Notes: generated by a model not told the origin, from the letters alone. 64,000 nt of DNA from Pseudomonas entomophila (GCF_029193575.1 NZ_JARGCS010000031.1:50082-114081); one strand, 5' to 3'; positions 38,416 to 47,290 are shown, counted from the stretch's first letter. Numbers and translations are program-made.

Positions 38416-39201
38416 TTACAGCTGCTGGGTAACGAACGACAGCATCTGGTCGGCGGTGGAGATGACCTTGGAGTTCATCTCGTAGGCGCGCTGGGTGGTG
38501 ATCATGTTCACCAGCTCTTCCACGGTGCTGACGTTGGAGTTTTCCAGGGTTTTCTGCAGGGTGGTGCCGAAGCCGTTGAGGCCCGGGGTGCCGATCTGTG
38601 GCGCGCCGCTGGCGGCGGTTTCCAGGAACAGGTTGTCACCGATGGCCTGCATGCCGGCCGGGTTGATGAAGTCAGCGGTCTGGATGTTGCCGATGACCTG
38701 GGCGGCCGGGTTGCCGGCGGTGGTGATCGACACGGTGCCGTCCTGGCCCACGGTGAAGGTCTGCGCGTCCGGCGGCACGACGATGGCCGGTTCCAGGGCG
38801 AAGCCGTTGGCGGTGACGATCTGGCCGTCGGAGTTCAGGTGGAAGGTGCCGTCACGGGTGTACGAAACGGTGCCGTCCGGTTGCAGGACCTGGAAGAAAC
38901 CGCGACCGTTGACCGCCATGTCCAGCGGGTTCTCGGTGGTCTGCAGGCTACCGGTCTGGAAGTTCTTCTGGGTACCGACGATGCGCACACCGGTACCGAC
39001 CTGCAGGCCCGAGGGCAACTCGCTGTCCTGGGTCGACTGGGCGCCGGGCTGACGCTTGGTCTGGTACAGCAGGTCCTGGAACTCGGCGCGGTCACGCTTG
39101 AAGCCGGTGGTCGAAACGTTGGCCAGGTTGTTGGAGATGACCGTGAGGTTGGTGTCCTGGGCGGACAGGCCGGTTTTAGCGACCCAAAGAGCCGGAAGCA
39201 T
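38416..39201 (-). CDS. flgG: Distal rod protein FlgG
   Basis: 261 residues. Typical N-terminus LWVAKTGLSAQDTNLTVISNNLANVSTTGFKRDRAEFQDLLY and C-terminus VEELVNMITTQRAYEMNSKVISTADQML. The standard length for FlgG. Lies between flgF and flgH. Confidence 0.97.
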   Translation of the reverse strand: MLPALWVAKTGLSAQDTNLTVISNNLANVSTTGFKRDRAEFQDLLYQTKRQPGAQSTQDSELPSGLQVGTGVRIVGTQKNFQTGSLQTTENPLDMAVNGRGFFQVLQPDGTVSYTRDGTFHLNSDGQIVTANGFALEPAIVVPPDAQTFTVGQDGTVSITTAGNPAAQVIGNIQTADFINPAGMQAIGDNLFLETAASGAPQIGTPGLNGFGTTLQKTLENSNVSTVEELVNMITTQRAYEMNSKVISTADQMLSFVTQQL

Positions 39202-39248
39202 TGATGTTCTCCTCGTGCGCCTGTTTTACGGCACCCGTTCAAAAGTGA

Positions 39249-39989
39249 TTAGCTGATTTGCAAAACCCGAGCCATGGCTTCGTCGCCCTGCTCAGCTGTT
39301 TTCATCATCTTGACGTGCAGCTCGAACTGCCGGGACAGCGCCAGCACCGAGGTCATTTCCTCGACGGCATTGACGTTGCTGCCCTCAAGGAAGCCCGACA
39401 CCACCTTGACGTTCACATCGGCATCGGCGGGCTGGCCGCTCTTGGTGTGGATGAGGCCGTCGGGCCCCTTGGTCATGCCACGGATGTCCGGGTTGACCAG
39501 CTTGATACGGTCGACCTCGGCCATTACCCGCGGGTCTTCGCCCATCGCGCGGATGCTGATGGTGCCGTCCTGGCCGACCTCGACCTTCTGCTCCGGCGGA
39601 ATGGCGATCGGGCCGCCGTTGCCGATCACCGGCATGCCATTGCCGGCACGCAACACACCCAGGGCATCGATGTTCAAGCTGCCAGTACGCACGTAGGCTT
39701 CGCTGCCGTCGGGCGCCTGCACGGCGATGAACCCCTCGCCGGACACAGCCACGTCCAGCTCACGACCGGTCTCGACCATCGGGCCTGCGCTGAAGTCGGT
39801 GGCTGGCCGCTCGCTCATGGCGAAGGCCCGCGCCGGAAAGCTGTCGCCGAACACCGGCATCGAGCGCGCCTGCTCCAGGTCGCGCTGGAAGCCGTTGGTG
39901 GAAATGTTCGCCAGGTTGTTGGCGTGGGCCTTTTGCGCCAGCGCGTTCTGGCTGGCGCCGGTCATGGCCACGTAAAGCATCTTGTCCAC
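39249..39989 (-). CDS. flgF: Proximal rod protein FlgF
   Basis: 246 residues. The start is taken as GTG (39989), which has GGAGG 6 nt upstream and gives MDKMLYVAMTGASQNALAQ; the in-frame ATG two codons earlier sits directly on the ribosome site. An open frame continues far upstream but has no FlgF homology. First gene of a flgF-to-flgL run; a candidate sigma-54 promoter and a terminator for the preceding unit lie upstream. Confidence 0.95.
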   Translation of the reverse strand: MDKMLYVAMTGASQNALAQKAHANNLANISTNGFQRDLEQARSMPVFGDSFPARAFAMSERPATDFSAGPMVETGRELDVAVSGEGFIAVQAPDGSEAYVRTGSLNIDALGVLRAGNGMPVIGNGGPIAIPPEQKVEVGQDGTISIRAMGEDPRVMAEVDRIKLVNPDIRGMTKGPDGLIHTKSGQPADADVNVKVVSGFLEGSNVNAVEEMTSVLALSRQFELHVKMMKTAEQGDEAMARVLQIS

Positions 39990-40048
39990 AGTCATCCTCC
40001 GCTGCACTGGCGATCGATTGCCGCTCGCCGTTGCTTTACAGGCACTGA

Positions 40049-40065
40049 AGCAAGTTCCGAACCAA
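40049..40065 (-). promoter_or_regulatory. Candidate sigma-54 promoter of flgF
   Basis: Minus strand TTGGTTCGGAACTTGCT: GG and GC separated by 10 bp and a good TTGC at -12, but TGGTT instead of TGGCA at -24. Located about 60 bp before the flgF start and after the upstream terminator. Confidence 0.6.
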
Positions 40066-40079
40066 CTTTTCAAAGGCAT

Positions 40080-40103
40080 GAAAAAGCCCGTGAATACGGG
40101 CGT
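40080..40103 (-). terminator. Rho-independent terminator upstream of flgF
   Basis: Minus strand GCCCGT-ATTC-ACGGGC followed by TTTTTC. It closes the flgBCDE plus small-gene transcript. Confidence 0.85.
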
Positions 40104-40186
40104 TTGGGGAATACCGCGGGAAGCTGAACGTCGGATATCCGGCGGGAGTTTGCCGCTGTCGGCAAGGCTGGGCTGTTTCTGTGGCG

Positions 40187-40210
40187 ACCTCATCGCGGGG
40201 CAAGCCCACA
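40187..40210. repeat. REP-like sequence between the small secreted gene and flgF
   Basis: On the minus strand GTGTGGGCTTGCCCCGCGATGAGG, sharing the GGGCTTGCCCCGCGAT core of the other repeats in the window. Confidence 0.6.
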
Positions 40211-40222
40211 CAACCCAAACCT

Positions 40223-40408
40223 TCAGGGTTCGCGACACCCACCATTGCTGTACGGCCCGGCGAAGCGCTTCCACCCTTCCCCCGGCGACCACTGCGAGCA
40301 CACAAGGCGCCCGTCGACCTGGCTTTCCCAGCGCCACCAGGGCGCCATGCCCGCCTGGGCCTGCAACAGGCACAACGCTGCGGCGCAGGCAACGATCCAC
40401 TTCTTCAT
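40223..40408 (-). CDS. Small secreted Trp-rich protein of unknown function
   Basis: 61 residues, not recognised as a known family. It opens with a Sec signal peptide (MKKWIVACAAALCLLQAQA, cleavage likely before GMAPWW). The mature part of about 42 residues has five Trp and two Cys (C37, C58), which could form a disulfide. A very strong ribosome site (GGGAGGG, 6 nt before the ATG) supports expression. It lies 69 bp after flgE on the same strand and before a terminator, so it is probably part of the flgBCDE unit. Periplasmic or exported; role unknown. Confidence 0.7.
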   Translation of the reverse strand: MKKWIVACAAALCLLQAQAGMAPWWRWESQVDGRLVCSQWSPGEGWKRFAGPYSNGGCREP

Positions 40409-40431
40409 GATGCCCTCCCGGAAACGACAGA

Positions 40432-40447
40432 CCCCTTCGCGAAGGGG
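40432..40447 (-). repeat. Perfect palindrome after flgE
   Basis: CCCCTTCGCGAAGGGG, in the gap between the flgE stop and the small secreted gene. No T-tract; likely an attenuating or mRNA-protecting hairpin. Confidence 0.5.
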
Positions 40448-40477
40448 CCCGTGTAGCGCAAGACCGACCAGCGACCA

Positions 40478-41830
40478 TCAGGTCATCTGGATGATGGTCT
40501 GCATGATGGTGCTTTCGGTGGAGATGGTCTTGGCGTTGGCCTGGTAGTTGCTCTGCGCCTTGATCAGCTCGACCAGCTCCTGGGTCAGGTTGACGTTGGA
40601 GGCTTCCAGCGAGTTGGACTCCACCGAACCGAGTGTGCCGGTCTTCGGCGCGTCGATACCCGGGATGCCCGAAGCGAAGGTCTCGGTCCAGCGGGTGCCG
40701 CCGATCTGCTGCAGGCCCTGCTCGTTGGTGAAGCTTGCGATGGCCACCTGGCCGATGGCGCGCGACTGCTGGTTGCTGAAACTGGCGAACAGCACGCCGC
40801 TGGAGTCGATCGACAGGCTCGACAGGATACCGGTGGCGTAGCCGTCCTGGTTCTGCGACAGGCGCGCGGTCTCGGTGTTGTAGGAGGTGGTGCTGTTCAT
40901 GCCCAGGCGCATGCCGGCAGCGTTGCCAGCGGCGCCGTTCGGCCCCCAGTTGCCCGCGGCGTTCTTCGACGCCGGGATCCAGCCCACCATGCTGAAGTTG
41001 TTGTTGGTGACGGTCCACGAAGCACCCGCCGGCACGCCCGTGGCGCTTGCGGTCATGGTATCGACCGAACCATCGCTGTTGAAGCTGATGGTGCCGGACA
41101 ACGGAGTGGTGCTGGTCGGGTCGAACGGGTTGCGGCCGTCGACCAGGGTGTACATGGTCCACTCGTTGGTGCCGGTCTTGCGGTAGAACTGCTCCATGGT
41201 GTGCTCGTTGCCCTGACTGTCGTACACCTTGGTCGGGAACGACTTGGTGTAGGTGGTCTGGTCAGCCGGGTCGAAGGCCTTGTTCGGATCGTTCGGCACC
41301 GGCGGCACGGCAGGCAGCGGGATATCGGCAGCGGAGGAATTCAGGTTGATGCCCTGGTCGATCAGCGTGGTGGCCTTGGGCGCCAGCGCCGAGGTATCGA
41401 TCTTCAGGTCGGTCAGCACGCCGCGCTGGATCTTACCACTGGAGTCGGCGGCATAACCTTGCAGGCGCAGGCCATCCGAGGTGACCACGTGGTTTTCCTT
41501 GTCGGTCTGGAAGGCACCGGCACGGGTGTAGCTCAGCGCGCCATTGTCGGACAGCACGAAGAAGCCCTGACCCTGGATGCCCATGTCCAGTACGTTGCCG
41601 GTGTTGTTCACGTCACCCTGGCCGAACTGCTGCGACACGGCGGCCAGGCGCACGCCATTGCCGATCTGGTTCTTGCCCACGCCCAGGCGGTTGGCGCCGG
41701 CGTAGACGTCGGCGAACTCGGCACGCGAGGACTTGAAGCCAGTGGTGTTGACGTTGGCGATGTTGTTGCCGGTGACGTCCAGTTGCTTGTTGGCTGCGTA
41801 CAGACCGCTAAGGCCGATATTGAAAGACAT
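40478..41830 (-). CDS. flgE: Flagellar hook protein FlgE
   Basis: 450 residues, with the N-terminus MSFNIGLSGLYAANKQLDVTGNNIANVNTTGFKSSRAEF and C-terminus SNVNLTQELVELIKAQSNYQANAKTISTESTIMQTIIQM. FlgE builds the hook. Last of the core flgBCDE genes, 31 bp after flgD. Confidence 0.97.
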   Translation of the reverse strand: MSFNIGLSGLYAANKQLDVTGNNIANVNTTGFKSSRAEFADVYAGANRLGVGKNQIGNGVRLAAVSQQFGQGDVNNTGNVLDMGIQGQGFFVLSDNGALSYTRAGAFQTDKENHVVTSDGLRLQGYAADSSGKIQRGVLTDLKIDTSALAPKATTLIDQGINLNSSAADIPLPAVPPVPNDPNKAFDPADQTTYTKSFPTKVYDSQGNEHTMEQFYRKTGTNEWTMYTLVDGRNPFDPTSTTPLSGTISFNSDGSVDTMTASATGVPAGASWTVTNNNFSMVGWIPASKNAAGNWGPNGAAGNAAGMRLGMNSTTSYNTETARLSQNQDGYATGILSSLSIDSSGVLFASFSNQQSRAIGQVAIASFTNEQGLQQIGGTRWTETFASGIPGIDAPKTGTLGSVESNSLEASNVNLTQELVELIKAQSNYQANAKTISTESTIMQTIIQMT

Positions 41831-41861
41831 GCGTTCGCTCCTTCTGCCGAATTAGCCGGCC

Positions 41862-42557
41862 TTAGATTCCGATGGTTTGTACTTTGGAGATGCCGATCTT
41901 GCCGATACCGGCCAGGTTGAGCATCATCTCGCCGCCGTTGCCACCGACGGTGACGCTGGTGACGGTGGCGGGCAGCAAGGTGTACATCTCGACCGACTTG
42001 CCATCGACCGTGGTGGTGGCGGTGAAGGTGTAGTTGCCCGGAGGGGCCACTTCGCCCTTGTCGTCCTTGCCATCCCAGATGAAGTCGGAGGTACCCTTCT
42101 GCTGCTCGCCCAGCTCGATGGTCTTGACCACCTTGCCGTCCTTGTCCTTGATCGTGACCTTGGCGTCGCTGATGCTCTGCGGCACCACGATCTGGCCGGT
42201 GAAGCTCTTGGAGGTGTCGACCACCGCCTTGTCGTTCTGCACGATCACCGAGCGGCCGACCAGCGCCGACGCCTGCAGGGCCTGGGACGAGCCCAGGGCG
42301 CCGGCGATGTTGTTGACCGTGTCGTTCAGGGTGGTGATGCCTTCCAGGCTGCTGAACTGCGCCAGCTGCGCCACGAACTCGCCGTTGTCCTGCGGGTCGA
42401 GCGGGTTCTGGTGCTGCATCTGGGTGACCAGCAACTGCAGGAATGCATCCTTGCCCAGGGCATTCTTGTCGGTGTTCTGGGCCTTGGGCTTGTTGGTGCC
42501 ATCGCTGACACCGGAACTCTTGAGGACGTCGTTGAGGCTGCTGTTGTCGATTGCCAT
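41862..42557 (-). CDS. flgD: Hook-capping scaffold protein FlgD
   Basis: 231 residues. The N-terminal FlgD motif LGKDAFLQLLVTQMQHQNPLDPQDNGEFVAQLAQFS is clear, followed by Ig/tudor-like beta domains (FIWDGKDDKGEVAPPGNYTF). FlgD caps the growing hook and is replaced by FlgK. Confidence 0.97.
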   Translation of the reverse strand: MAIDNSSLNDVLKSSGVSDGTNKPKAQNTDKNALGKDAFLQLLVTQMQHQNPLDPQDNGEFVAQLAQFSSLEGITTLNDTVNNIAGALGSSQALQASALVGRSVIVQNDKAVVDTSKSFTGQIVVPQSISDAKVTIKDKDGKVVKTIELGEQQKGTSDFIWDGKDDKGEVAPPGNYTFTATTTVDGKSVEMYTLLPATVTSVTVGGNGGEMMLNLAGIGKIGISKVQTIGI

Positions 42558-42572
42558 GATCTGTCTTCCTTA

Positions 42573-43016
42573 TCACTGACCCAGGGTCAGCACCTTCTGC
42601 ATCATGGTCTTGGCGGTGTTCATCAGCTCGGCGTTGGTCTGGAACGCGCGGCTGGCGGAGATCATGTCGGCCATCTCCTCGACCACGTTGACGTTCGGGT
42701 AGTACACGTAGCCGTCCTTGTTCGCCGCCGGGTGGTTCGGCTCGTAGCGCGCCTCGAGGTTGCTCTGGTCCTCGATGATGCCCTTGACCTGCACGCCCTG
42801 CCCGGCCTGGCCCTGGTCTTCGAACAGCGACTGGCCGGCGCCGTTCTGCGCCTGCTCGAAGGTGGTGGCGAACACCGGGTGGCGGGCGCGGTAGGTCTGG
42901 TCGATGCTCGAGGAAACGGTCTCGGCGTTGGCGATGTTCGAGGCGACGGTGTTGAGGCGGGTGTTCTGCGCGCTCATGCCGCTACCGGCGATGTTGAAGA
43001 CACTGGCAAGGGACAT
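42573..43016 (-). CDS. flgC: Proximal rod protein FlgC
   Basis: 147 residues with SLASVFNIAGSGMSAQNTRLNTVASNIANAETV at the N-terminus. The ATG at 43016 has GGAGAG 7 nt upstream and lies 2 bp after the flgB stop; a GTG two codons earlier is less likely. Confidence 0.96.
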   Translation of the reverse strand: MSLASVFNIAGSGMSAQNTRLNTVASNIANAETVSSSIDQTYRARHPVFATTFEQAQNGAGQSLFEDQGQAGQGVQVKGIIEDQSNLEARYEPNHPAANKDGYVYYPNVNVVEEMADMISASRAFQTNAELMNTAKTMMQKVLTLGQ

Positions 43017-43018
43017 GG

Positions 43019-43426
43019 TCACTCTCCACGCAGGGCCGAAACCAGCCCTTTGAATTTACTGTTGAGCAAGGTGAAGCTGGCCTGGAAGCCGATGGCGTTC
43101 TCGGCGTAGTTCGATTGCTCGATCTGCGCGTCGACGGTGTTCTGGTCGATCGACGGCTGCATTGGCGTGCGGTACTTGAGGCTCTCGTCGCCCATGGCCA
43201 GGCCTTCGGCCTCGATGTGGTGGCCGTTGGTGCGGGTCAGCGAGATACGCCCGCTGTTCTGCTTCTCGGCCTCGGCGGCGAGCACCGAGGAGAAGTCCAT
43301 GTCACGCGCCTTGTAGTTGGGCGTGTCGGCGTTGGCGATGTTGTTGGCCAGCACCTCGGCGCGCTGGGCGCGAAAGCCCAGTGCCTTTTCATGGATGCCG
43401 AGTGCCTTGTCGAAGCTGATGCTCAT
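43019..43426 (-). CDS. flgB: Proximal rod protein FlgB
   Basis: 135 residues, N-terminus SISFDKALGIHEKALGFRAQRAEVLANNIANADTPNYKARD. First gene of flgBCDE, preceded by a sigma-54 promoter. Confidence 0.97.
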   Translation of the reverse strand: MSISFDKALGIHEKALGFRAQRAEVLANNIANADTPNYKARDMDFSSVLAAEAEKQNSGRISLTRTNGHHIEAEGLAMGDESLKYRTPMQPSIDQNTVDAQIEQSNYAENAIGFQASFTLLNSKFKGLVSALRGE

Positions 43427-43473
43427 GTCGGGGAACCTTCAAAGGTTGGCCACAGTTGCGTTGAGCGAGCTAT

Positions 43474-43490
43474 AGCAAGGCTTGTGCCAA
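43474..43490 (-). promoter_or_regulatory. Sigma-54 promoter of flgBCDE
   Basis: Minus strand TTGGCACAAGCCTTGCT: TGGCAC-N5-TTGCT, a near-perfect sigma-54 element, 48 bp upstream of the flgB ATG. Confidence 0.85.
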
Positions 43491-43552
43491 ACGAAGGGAA
43501 GCCAGTGATTATGGGGCTTTAGCTACTTTGGCGCGGCACTCGATGCCAGAAA

Positions 43553-43641
43553 AGCGGCAAAGTGCTTCCGCCTGAACGCAGGCGAGCGGCAATTCTTCAG
43601 CGGCAAAAGCGGCAATCCAAAAAATTGACGTCAAGCGGCGA
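43553..43641 (+). repeat. Cluster of short AGCGGCAA direct repeats
   Basis: Exact copies start at 43553, 43585, 43599 and 43608, with a variant AGCGGCGA at 43634. Irregular spacing (32, 14, 9, 26 bp) is not that of a CRISPR or tandem repeat; a regulator binding array is one possibility. Confidence 0.5.
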
Positions 43642-43764
43642 ATGTCAATTTGCCATGCCCTCGGGTAGCATGCGCCCCTGCGCAGAGGCGTGGCCTCAGC
43701 CACCACCGATGGTCCGAACGCGCCAGGCCAACGCATGGATGCGCACCTCTAGAATCACAAAGGA

Positions 43765-46383
43765 ATGAGCTTCGTGGCACCTGTGACCCTTCGTCGAACC
43801 TTGCTGTCTCTCGCCCTCTCCAGCGGCACCCTCGCCGCCCACGCCCAGACCGTGACGCTGACCGACGCCGGCTTCGCCAGCCAGCGGCAGGCCTTCACCG
43901 GCGACCTCGAATTCACCGGCAGCTATCGCGGCAGCCAGGCCCTTCAGGCGATCTACCTGCAGGGTGCCAACGTGCCCGGCAAGCTGACACTCGCCAGCCA
44001 CATCGACAACACGGGCGACCTGGCCACCGGCGCGACGCTGGGCGAATGGTTCCAGCCGCCGCAATGGTCGCCCACCCAGGTGCAGGGCGACCTGGTCAAC
44101 CAGGGCAGTATCACCGTCAGCGGCCGCGGCGCCGTGGCGCTGCGCCTGGACCCTGTGAAGGTCACCGGCAACCTGATCAACAGCGGCCTGCTGTCCGCCA
44201 GCGGAGAACCGCTGGACGATGGCAACGGCCACCACGTGGCCCGCGCCTTGCACTTCGACGGTGACAGCGAGGTCGCCGGCGACCTGATCAACACCGCCAG
44301 CGGCCGCATCCTCGCCAGCGGCAGCGAAGCGCGCGGCATCACCCTCGCCGGCCAGAGCCTCGGCGGCCGCCTGGTCAACCAGGGCCTGGTGCAGGCACAA
44401 GGCGTGGGCGCCATCGCCGTCGAAGCGCCGGTCACGCCAGGCGCCAACCCTTATCACGTGGAACTGGCGGGCATCGACAACCAAGGCCGCATCATCGCCC
44501 TCGGCGACAACGCCAAAGGCATCGTCCTCGATGGCGCCACCCTGGTCGGCAGCCTCGGCCAGCACCTGGTCAACAGCGGCACCATCGAAGGCCAGGGCAC
44601 GGCGATCATGATTGGCCAGGTCGGCTTCGACGGACCGGGCCTGCAGCCCTGGTACAAAGCGCATGGCGACCTGAACCTGTTCAACAGCGGCGCCATCCTC
44701 TCTGAACACACGGCCATCGACGCCTCCCAGGCCAACCGCCCGGTGGAGCTGATTCTGCGCAAGGGCAGCCAGATCGTCGGCGACCTGATCGGCATCGCCA
44801 ACATCGAGGTCGAAGGCGACACGTCCTTCACCAGCCATGCGGGCAAGGACGCGACCATCCGCCTGAGGCCCGATGGCTTTGTGGAGGTCGGCAGCCTGAC
44901 CGACAACCTGGCCACCACCCTGACCCTCGGTGCGCCCCACACCCTGATCGACGGCAGCCTGTATGTCGCCGGCAACTCGGGCCTGGCGCTCTCGCTGGGC
45001 AACGACACCAACCCCGCCAGGCCGGTACTCAAGGTCAGTGGCGCTGCCGAGTTCGGCAAGGGCGCACAGTTGCAGTTGGCGGCCCGCGGCGACGACTTCC
45101 GCGCCGGCGGCAACCGCTACACCCTGGTCGAGGCGGGCTCGTTGAAACTGCTCGATGCCGATGGCGAGCACATCGACCCCAACGGCACCCTGCGCGTCAC
45201 CAGCAGCTCAGCGCTGCTCAAGGTCGACAGCAGCGTGATCGAGGGCAACCGCGTGGTGGCGGTGGTGACCACCCAGGATTCGCAAGGCATCGACCGGATC
45301 ATCGACCCGCAGGGTGGCTCGACCGGCCAGAAACGCGCACTGGGCGCACTGCTCGCCGACGGCGTACTGGGCAAGCTGGCCGACAGCGACCCACTGCTGC
45401 AAGCCGCGACCCATGGCGATAGCGCGCAGATCGCGCGCCTGGCCGAACAACTGACACCGAACGTCAACGGCGGCGCGACCCAGGCCGCGACGCAAAGCCA
45501 GAGCCTGGTCAACAACGTCACCACTGGCCGCACCAGCGCCTTGCGCGGCGCCTCCTCTGGCGATGGCTTCAGCCAGGCCGGAGTGTGGGTGCAGTCGCTG
45601 TACAGCGACGCCACCCAAGGCCGTCGCGACGGCATCGCCGGCTACAACGCCTACAGCCACGGCATCGCCGTCGGCGCCGACGCCAAGCTCGACGAACAGA
45701 CCACCCTGGGCCTGGCCTACAGCTTCATCGACACCGACGTGAACGGCAAAAGCGGCAACAAGACCTCGGTCCAAAGCCATGCCTTCACCCTGTATGGCGG
45801 TTATGAGCTGGGCAACTACTTCGTCGACGCCAGCCTCACCTATGGCCTCAACGACAACCAAGGCAAGCGCGAAATCGCCGGCAGCCGGGCCAAGGCCGAC
45901 TACGACAGCGACCTGCTGGGGCTGAACCTGGTCGGCGGCTACACCTGGCGCATCAGCCCGGGCCTGCTGCTGGAGCCGCGTCTGGCAGCGCGCTACAGCC
46001 GGGTTGACATCGACGGTTATCGCGAGAAGGACGCCTCTGCCGCGCTCAAGGTCGACGACCAACGCTACGAGGCCATCGAACTGGGCGCCGGCGTGCGTGT
46101 GGCAGGCAGCCATGCCCTGGGCGCCGGCACCCTGGAGCCACAGGCCAAGCTGATGGCCTACCACGACTTCGCCGCCGACCAGGCGCAGAGCACCTCGACC
46201 TTCCTGCTCGGCAGCACGCCGTTCGTGACCCAGGGCGCCACTGCGGCGCGCAACAGCTATGAGGCTGGCGTCGGCGCCGACTACAAGCTCGGCGCGGTGA
46301 CCCTTGGGGTGAATTACGACTACATCGGCAAGTCAGGCTTCGATGCCGACGTGTTCAGCGCCAAGGTTCGCTACGACTTCTGA
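43765..46383 (+). CDS. Type V autotransporter
   Basis: 872 residues. A Sec signal peptide (LRRTLLSLALSSGTLAAHAQ) is followed by a passenger of about 560 residues rich in Gly, Asn and Asp with short repeating beta motifs (GDLVNQGSITVSGRGAVAL, GDLINTASGRILASGSEARGI), consistent with a beta-helix. The last 280 residues form a 12-strand barrel (AGVWVQSLYSD ... to KVRYDF with terminal Phe). No protease, lipase or RGD motif was noticed. A GTG at 43774 has better ribosome-site spacing than the ATG at 43765. Not a known flagellar gene; probably a surface adhesin-like protein. Confidence 0.88.
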   Translation: MSFVAPVTLRRTLLSLALSSGTLAAHAQTVTLTDAGFASQRQAFTGDLEFTGSYRGSQALQAIYLQGANVPGKLTLASHIDNTGDLATGATLGEWFQPPQWSPTQVQGDLVNQGSITVSGRGAVALRLDPVKVTGNLINSGLLSASGEPLDDGNGHHVARALHFDGDSEVAGDLINTASGRILASGSEARGITLAGQSLGGRLVNQGLVQAQGVGAIAVEAPVTPGANPYHVELAGIDNQGRIIALGDNAKGIVLDGATLVGSLGQHLVNSGTIEGQGTAIMIGQVGFDGPGLQPWYKAHGDLNLFNSGAILSEHTAIDASQANRPVELILRKGSQIVGDLIGIANIEVEGDTSFTSHAGKDATIRLRPDGFVEVGSLTDNLATTLTLGAPHTLIDGSLYVAGNSGLALSLGNDTNPARPVLKVSGAAEFGKGAQLQLAARGDDFRAGGNRYTLVEAGSLKLLDADGEHIDPNGTLRVTSSSALLKVDSSVIEGNRVVAVVTTQDSQGIDRIIDPQGGSTGQKRALGALLADGVLGKLADSDPLLQAATHGDSAQIARLAEQLTPNVNGGATQAATQSQSLVNNVTTGRTSALRGASSGDGFSQAGVWVQSLYSDATQGRRDGIAGYNAYSHGIAVGADAKLDEQTTLGLAYSFIDTDVNGKSGNKTSVQSHAFTLYGGYELGNYFVDASLTYGLNDNQGKREIAGSRAKADYDSDLLGLNLVGGYTWRISPGLLLEPRLAARYSRVDIDGYREKDASAALKVDDQRYEAIELGAGVRVAGSHALGAGTLEPQAKLMAYHDFAADQAQSTSTFLLGSTPFVTQGATAARNSYEAGVGADYKLGAVTLGVNYDYIGKSGFDADVFSAKVRYDF

Positions 46384-46388
46384 GCCCA

Positions 46389-46409
46389 GGGCCCCGCGAT
46401 AGGGCCGAT
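46389..46409. repeat. REP-like sequence after the autotransporter
   Basis: GGGCCCCGCGATAGGGCCGATACAG shares the CCCCGCGATAGGGCC core found in other gaps of the window. Confidence 0.55.
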
Positions 46410-46420
46410 ACAGACGAACG

Positions 46421-46453
46421 AAAAAGGCCGGTGTCTCACGACACCGGCCTTTT
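46421..46453. terminator. Bidirectional terminator between autotransporter and cheR
   Basis: AAAAAGGCCGGTGTC-TCAC-GACACCGGCCTTTTC: a perfect 11-bp stem with A/T tracts on both sides, serving the convergent autotransporter and cheR genes. Confidence 0.9.
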
Positions 46454-46462
46454 CATCCCGCC

Positions 46463-47290
46463 TCACTTGGCCTGGTAGATGATCCCCGGGCTGCACTGGA
46501 CCATCTGGTAGTGGTCCGGCAACCCGTTGAGCGCCTCCGACGCACCGAGGAACAGGTAGCCCCCCGGCTTGAGCGTGCCATGGATACGCATGAGGATGTC
46601 CTTCTTCACCTGCGCCGAGAAATAGATCAGCACGTTGCGGCAGAACACGATGTCGAACTTGCCCAAGCTCGCATAGCTGTCGAGCAGGTTGAACGAACGA
46701 AACTCCACCCGGCTGCGGATCGGCGCCTTGATCGCCCAGCGTCCCGGCCCCTTGGGGTCGAAGTAGCGCTGCAGGCGCTCCTGGGAAAGCCCACGGGCGA
46801 TCGCCAGGCTGTCGTACTCGCCGGTCTTGCAGTTGGTCAGCATCGCGCCGGACAGGTCGGTGGCGACGATCTGCGCCCCCATCTTCAGCTGGCCCAGGTT
46901 GCTGCGCTCGAACTCGTCGATGGCCATGGAGATGGAATACGGCTCCTGCCCCGACGAACAGGCCGCCGACCAGATACGCAGGCGCTGGCCCGGGTTGCCC
47001 TTGATGAACTCCGGAATGACCTTGTTCTTCAACACTTCGAAGGGGTAGGTGTCGCGAAACCACAGGGTCTCGTTGGTGGTCATGGCGTCGACCACCTGCT
47101 CGCGCAGGCCGCCGCGCGGCTGGGTCTGGATGCGTTGCACCAGCTCGCCAAGGCTCTTGATGCCCTGCTGCTCCATCAGCTTGTTGAGACGGCTGGACAC
47201 CAGGTACTGCTTATTCTCGCCCAGCAAGATGCCACAGGCTTTCTCCAGGAAGACCCGGAACTGTTCGAAATCCAAATTACCCGTAGACAC
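46463..47290 (-). CDS. cheR: Chemotaxis protein methyltransferase CheR
   Basis: 275 residues. N-terminal helical domain followed by a SAM-binding domain with IWSAACSSGQEPYSISM (motif I) and FDIVFCRNVLIYFS. It methylates glutamates of chemoreceptors. Found with cheV beside flgA-flgMN as in P. aeruginosa (cheR1, PA3348). No pentapeptide-binding extension. Confidence 0.95.
   Translation of the reverse strand: MSTGNLDFEQFRVFLEKACGILLGENKQYLVSSRLNKLMEQQGIKSLGELVQRIQTQPRGGLREQVVDAMTTNETLWFRDTYPFEVLKNKVIPEFIKGNPGQRLRIWSAACSSGQEPYSISMAIDEFERSNLGQLKMGAQIVATDLSGAMLTNCKTGEYDSLAIARGLSQERLQRYFDPKGPGRWAIKAPIRSRVEFRSFNLLDSYASLGKFDIVFCRNVLIYFSAQVKKDILMRIHGTLKPGGYLFLGASEALNGLPDHYQMVQCSPGIIYQAK

Larger units (their letters stand above)
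43427..43764. other. Divergent region between flgB and the autotransporter
   Basis: 338 bp without a gene. It holds the flgB sigma-54 promoter (43474-43490), four exact copies of AGCGGCAA plus one variant (43553, 43585, 43599, 43608, 43634), and an inverted pair AATTGAC/GTCAATT (43623-43650). No clear sigma-70 promoter for the autotransporter was found. Confidence 0.6.

Noticed and set aside
39990..41162. Upstream extension of the flgF frame through the small-gene and flgE regions
   Set aside because: The added sequence is low-complexity shadow of flgE; the GTG at 39989 has an ideal ribosome site and gives the normal FlgF length.
43553..43641. AGCGGCAA repeats considered as a CRISPR array
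   Set aside because: Repeats are only 8 bp with irregular spacing and there are no cas genes.
43696..45171. Minus-strand open frame of 491 codons in the autotransporter
   Set aside because: Antisense to the autotransporter passenger; no ribosome site or domain.
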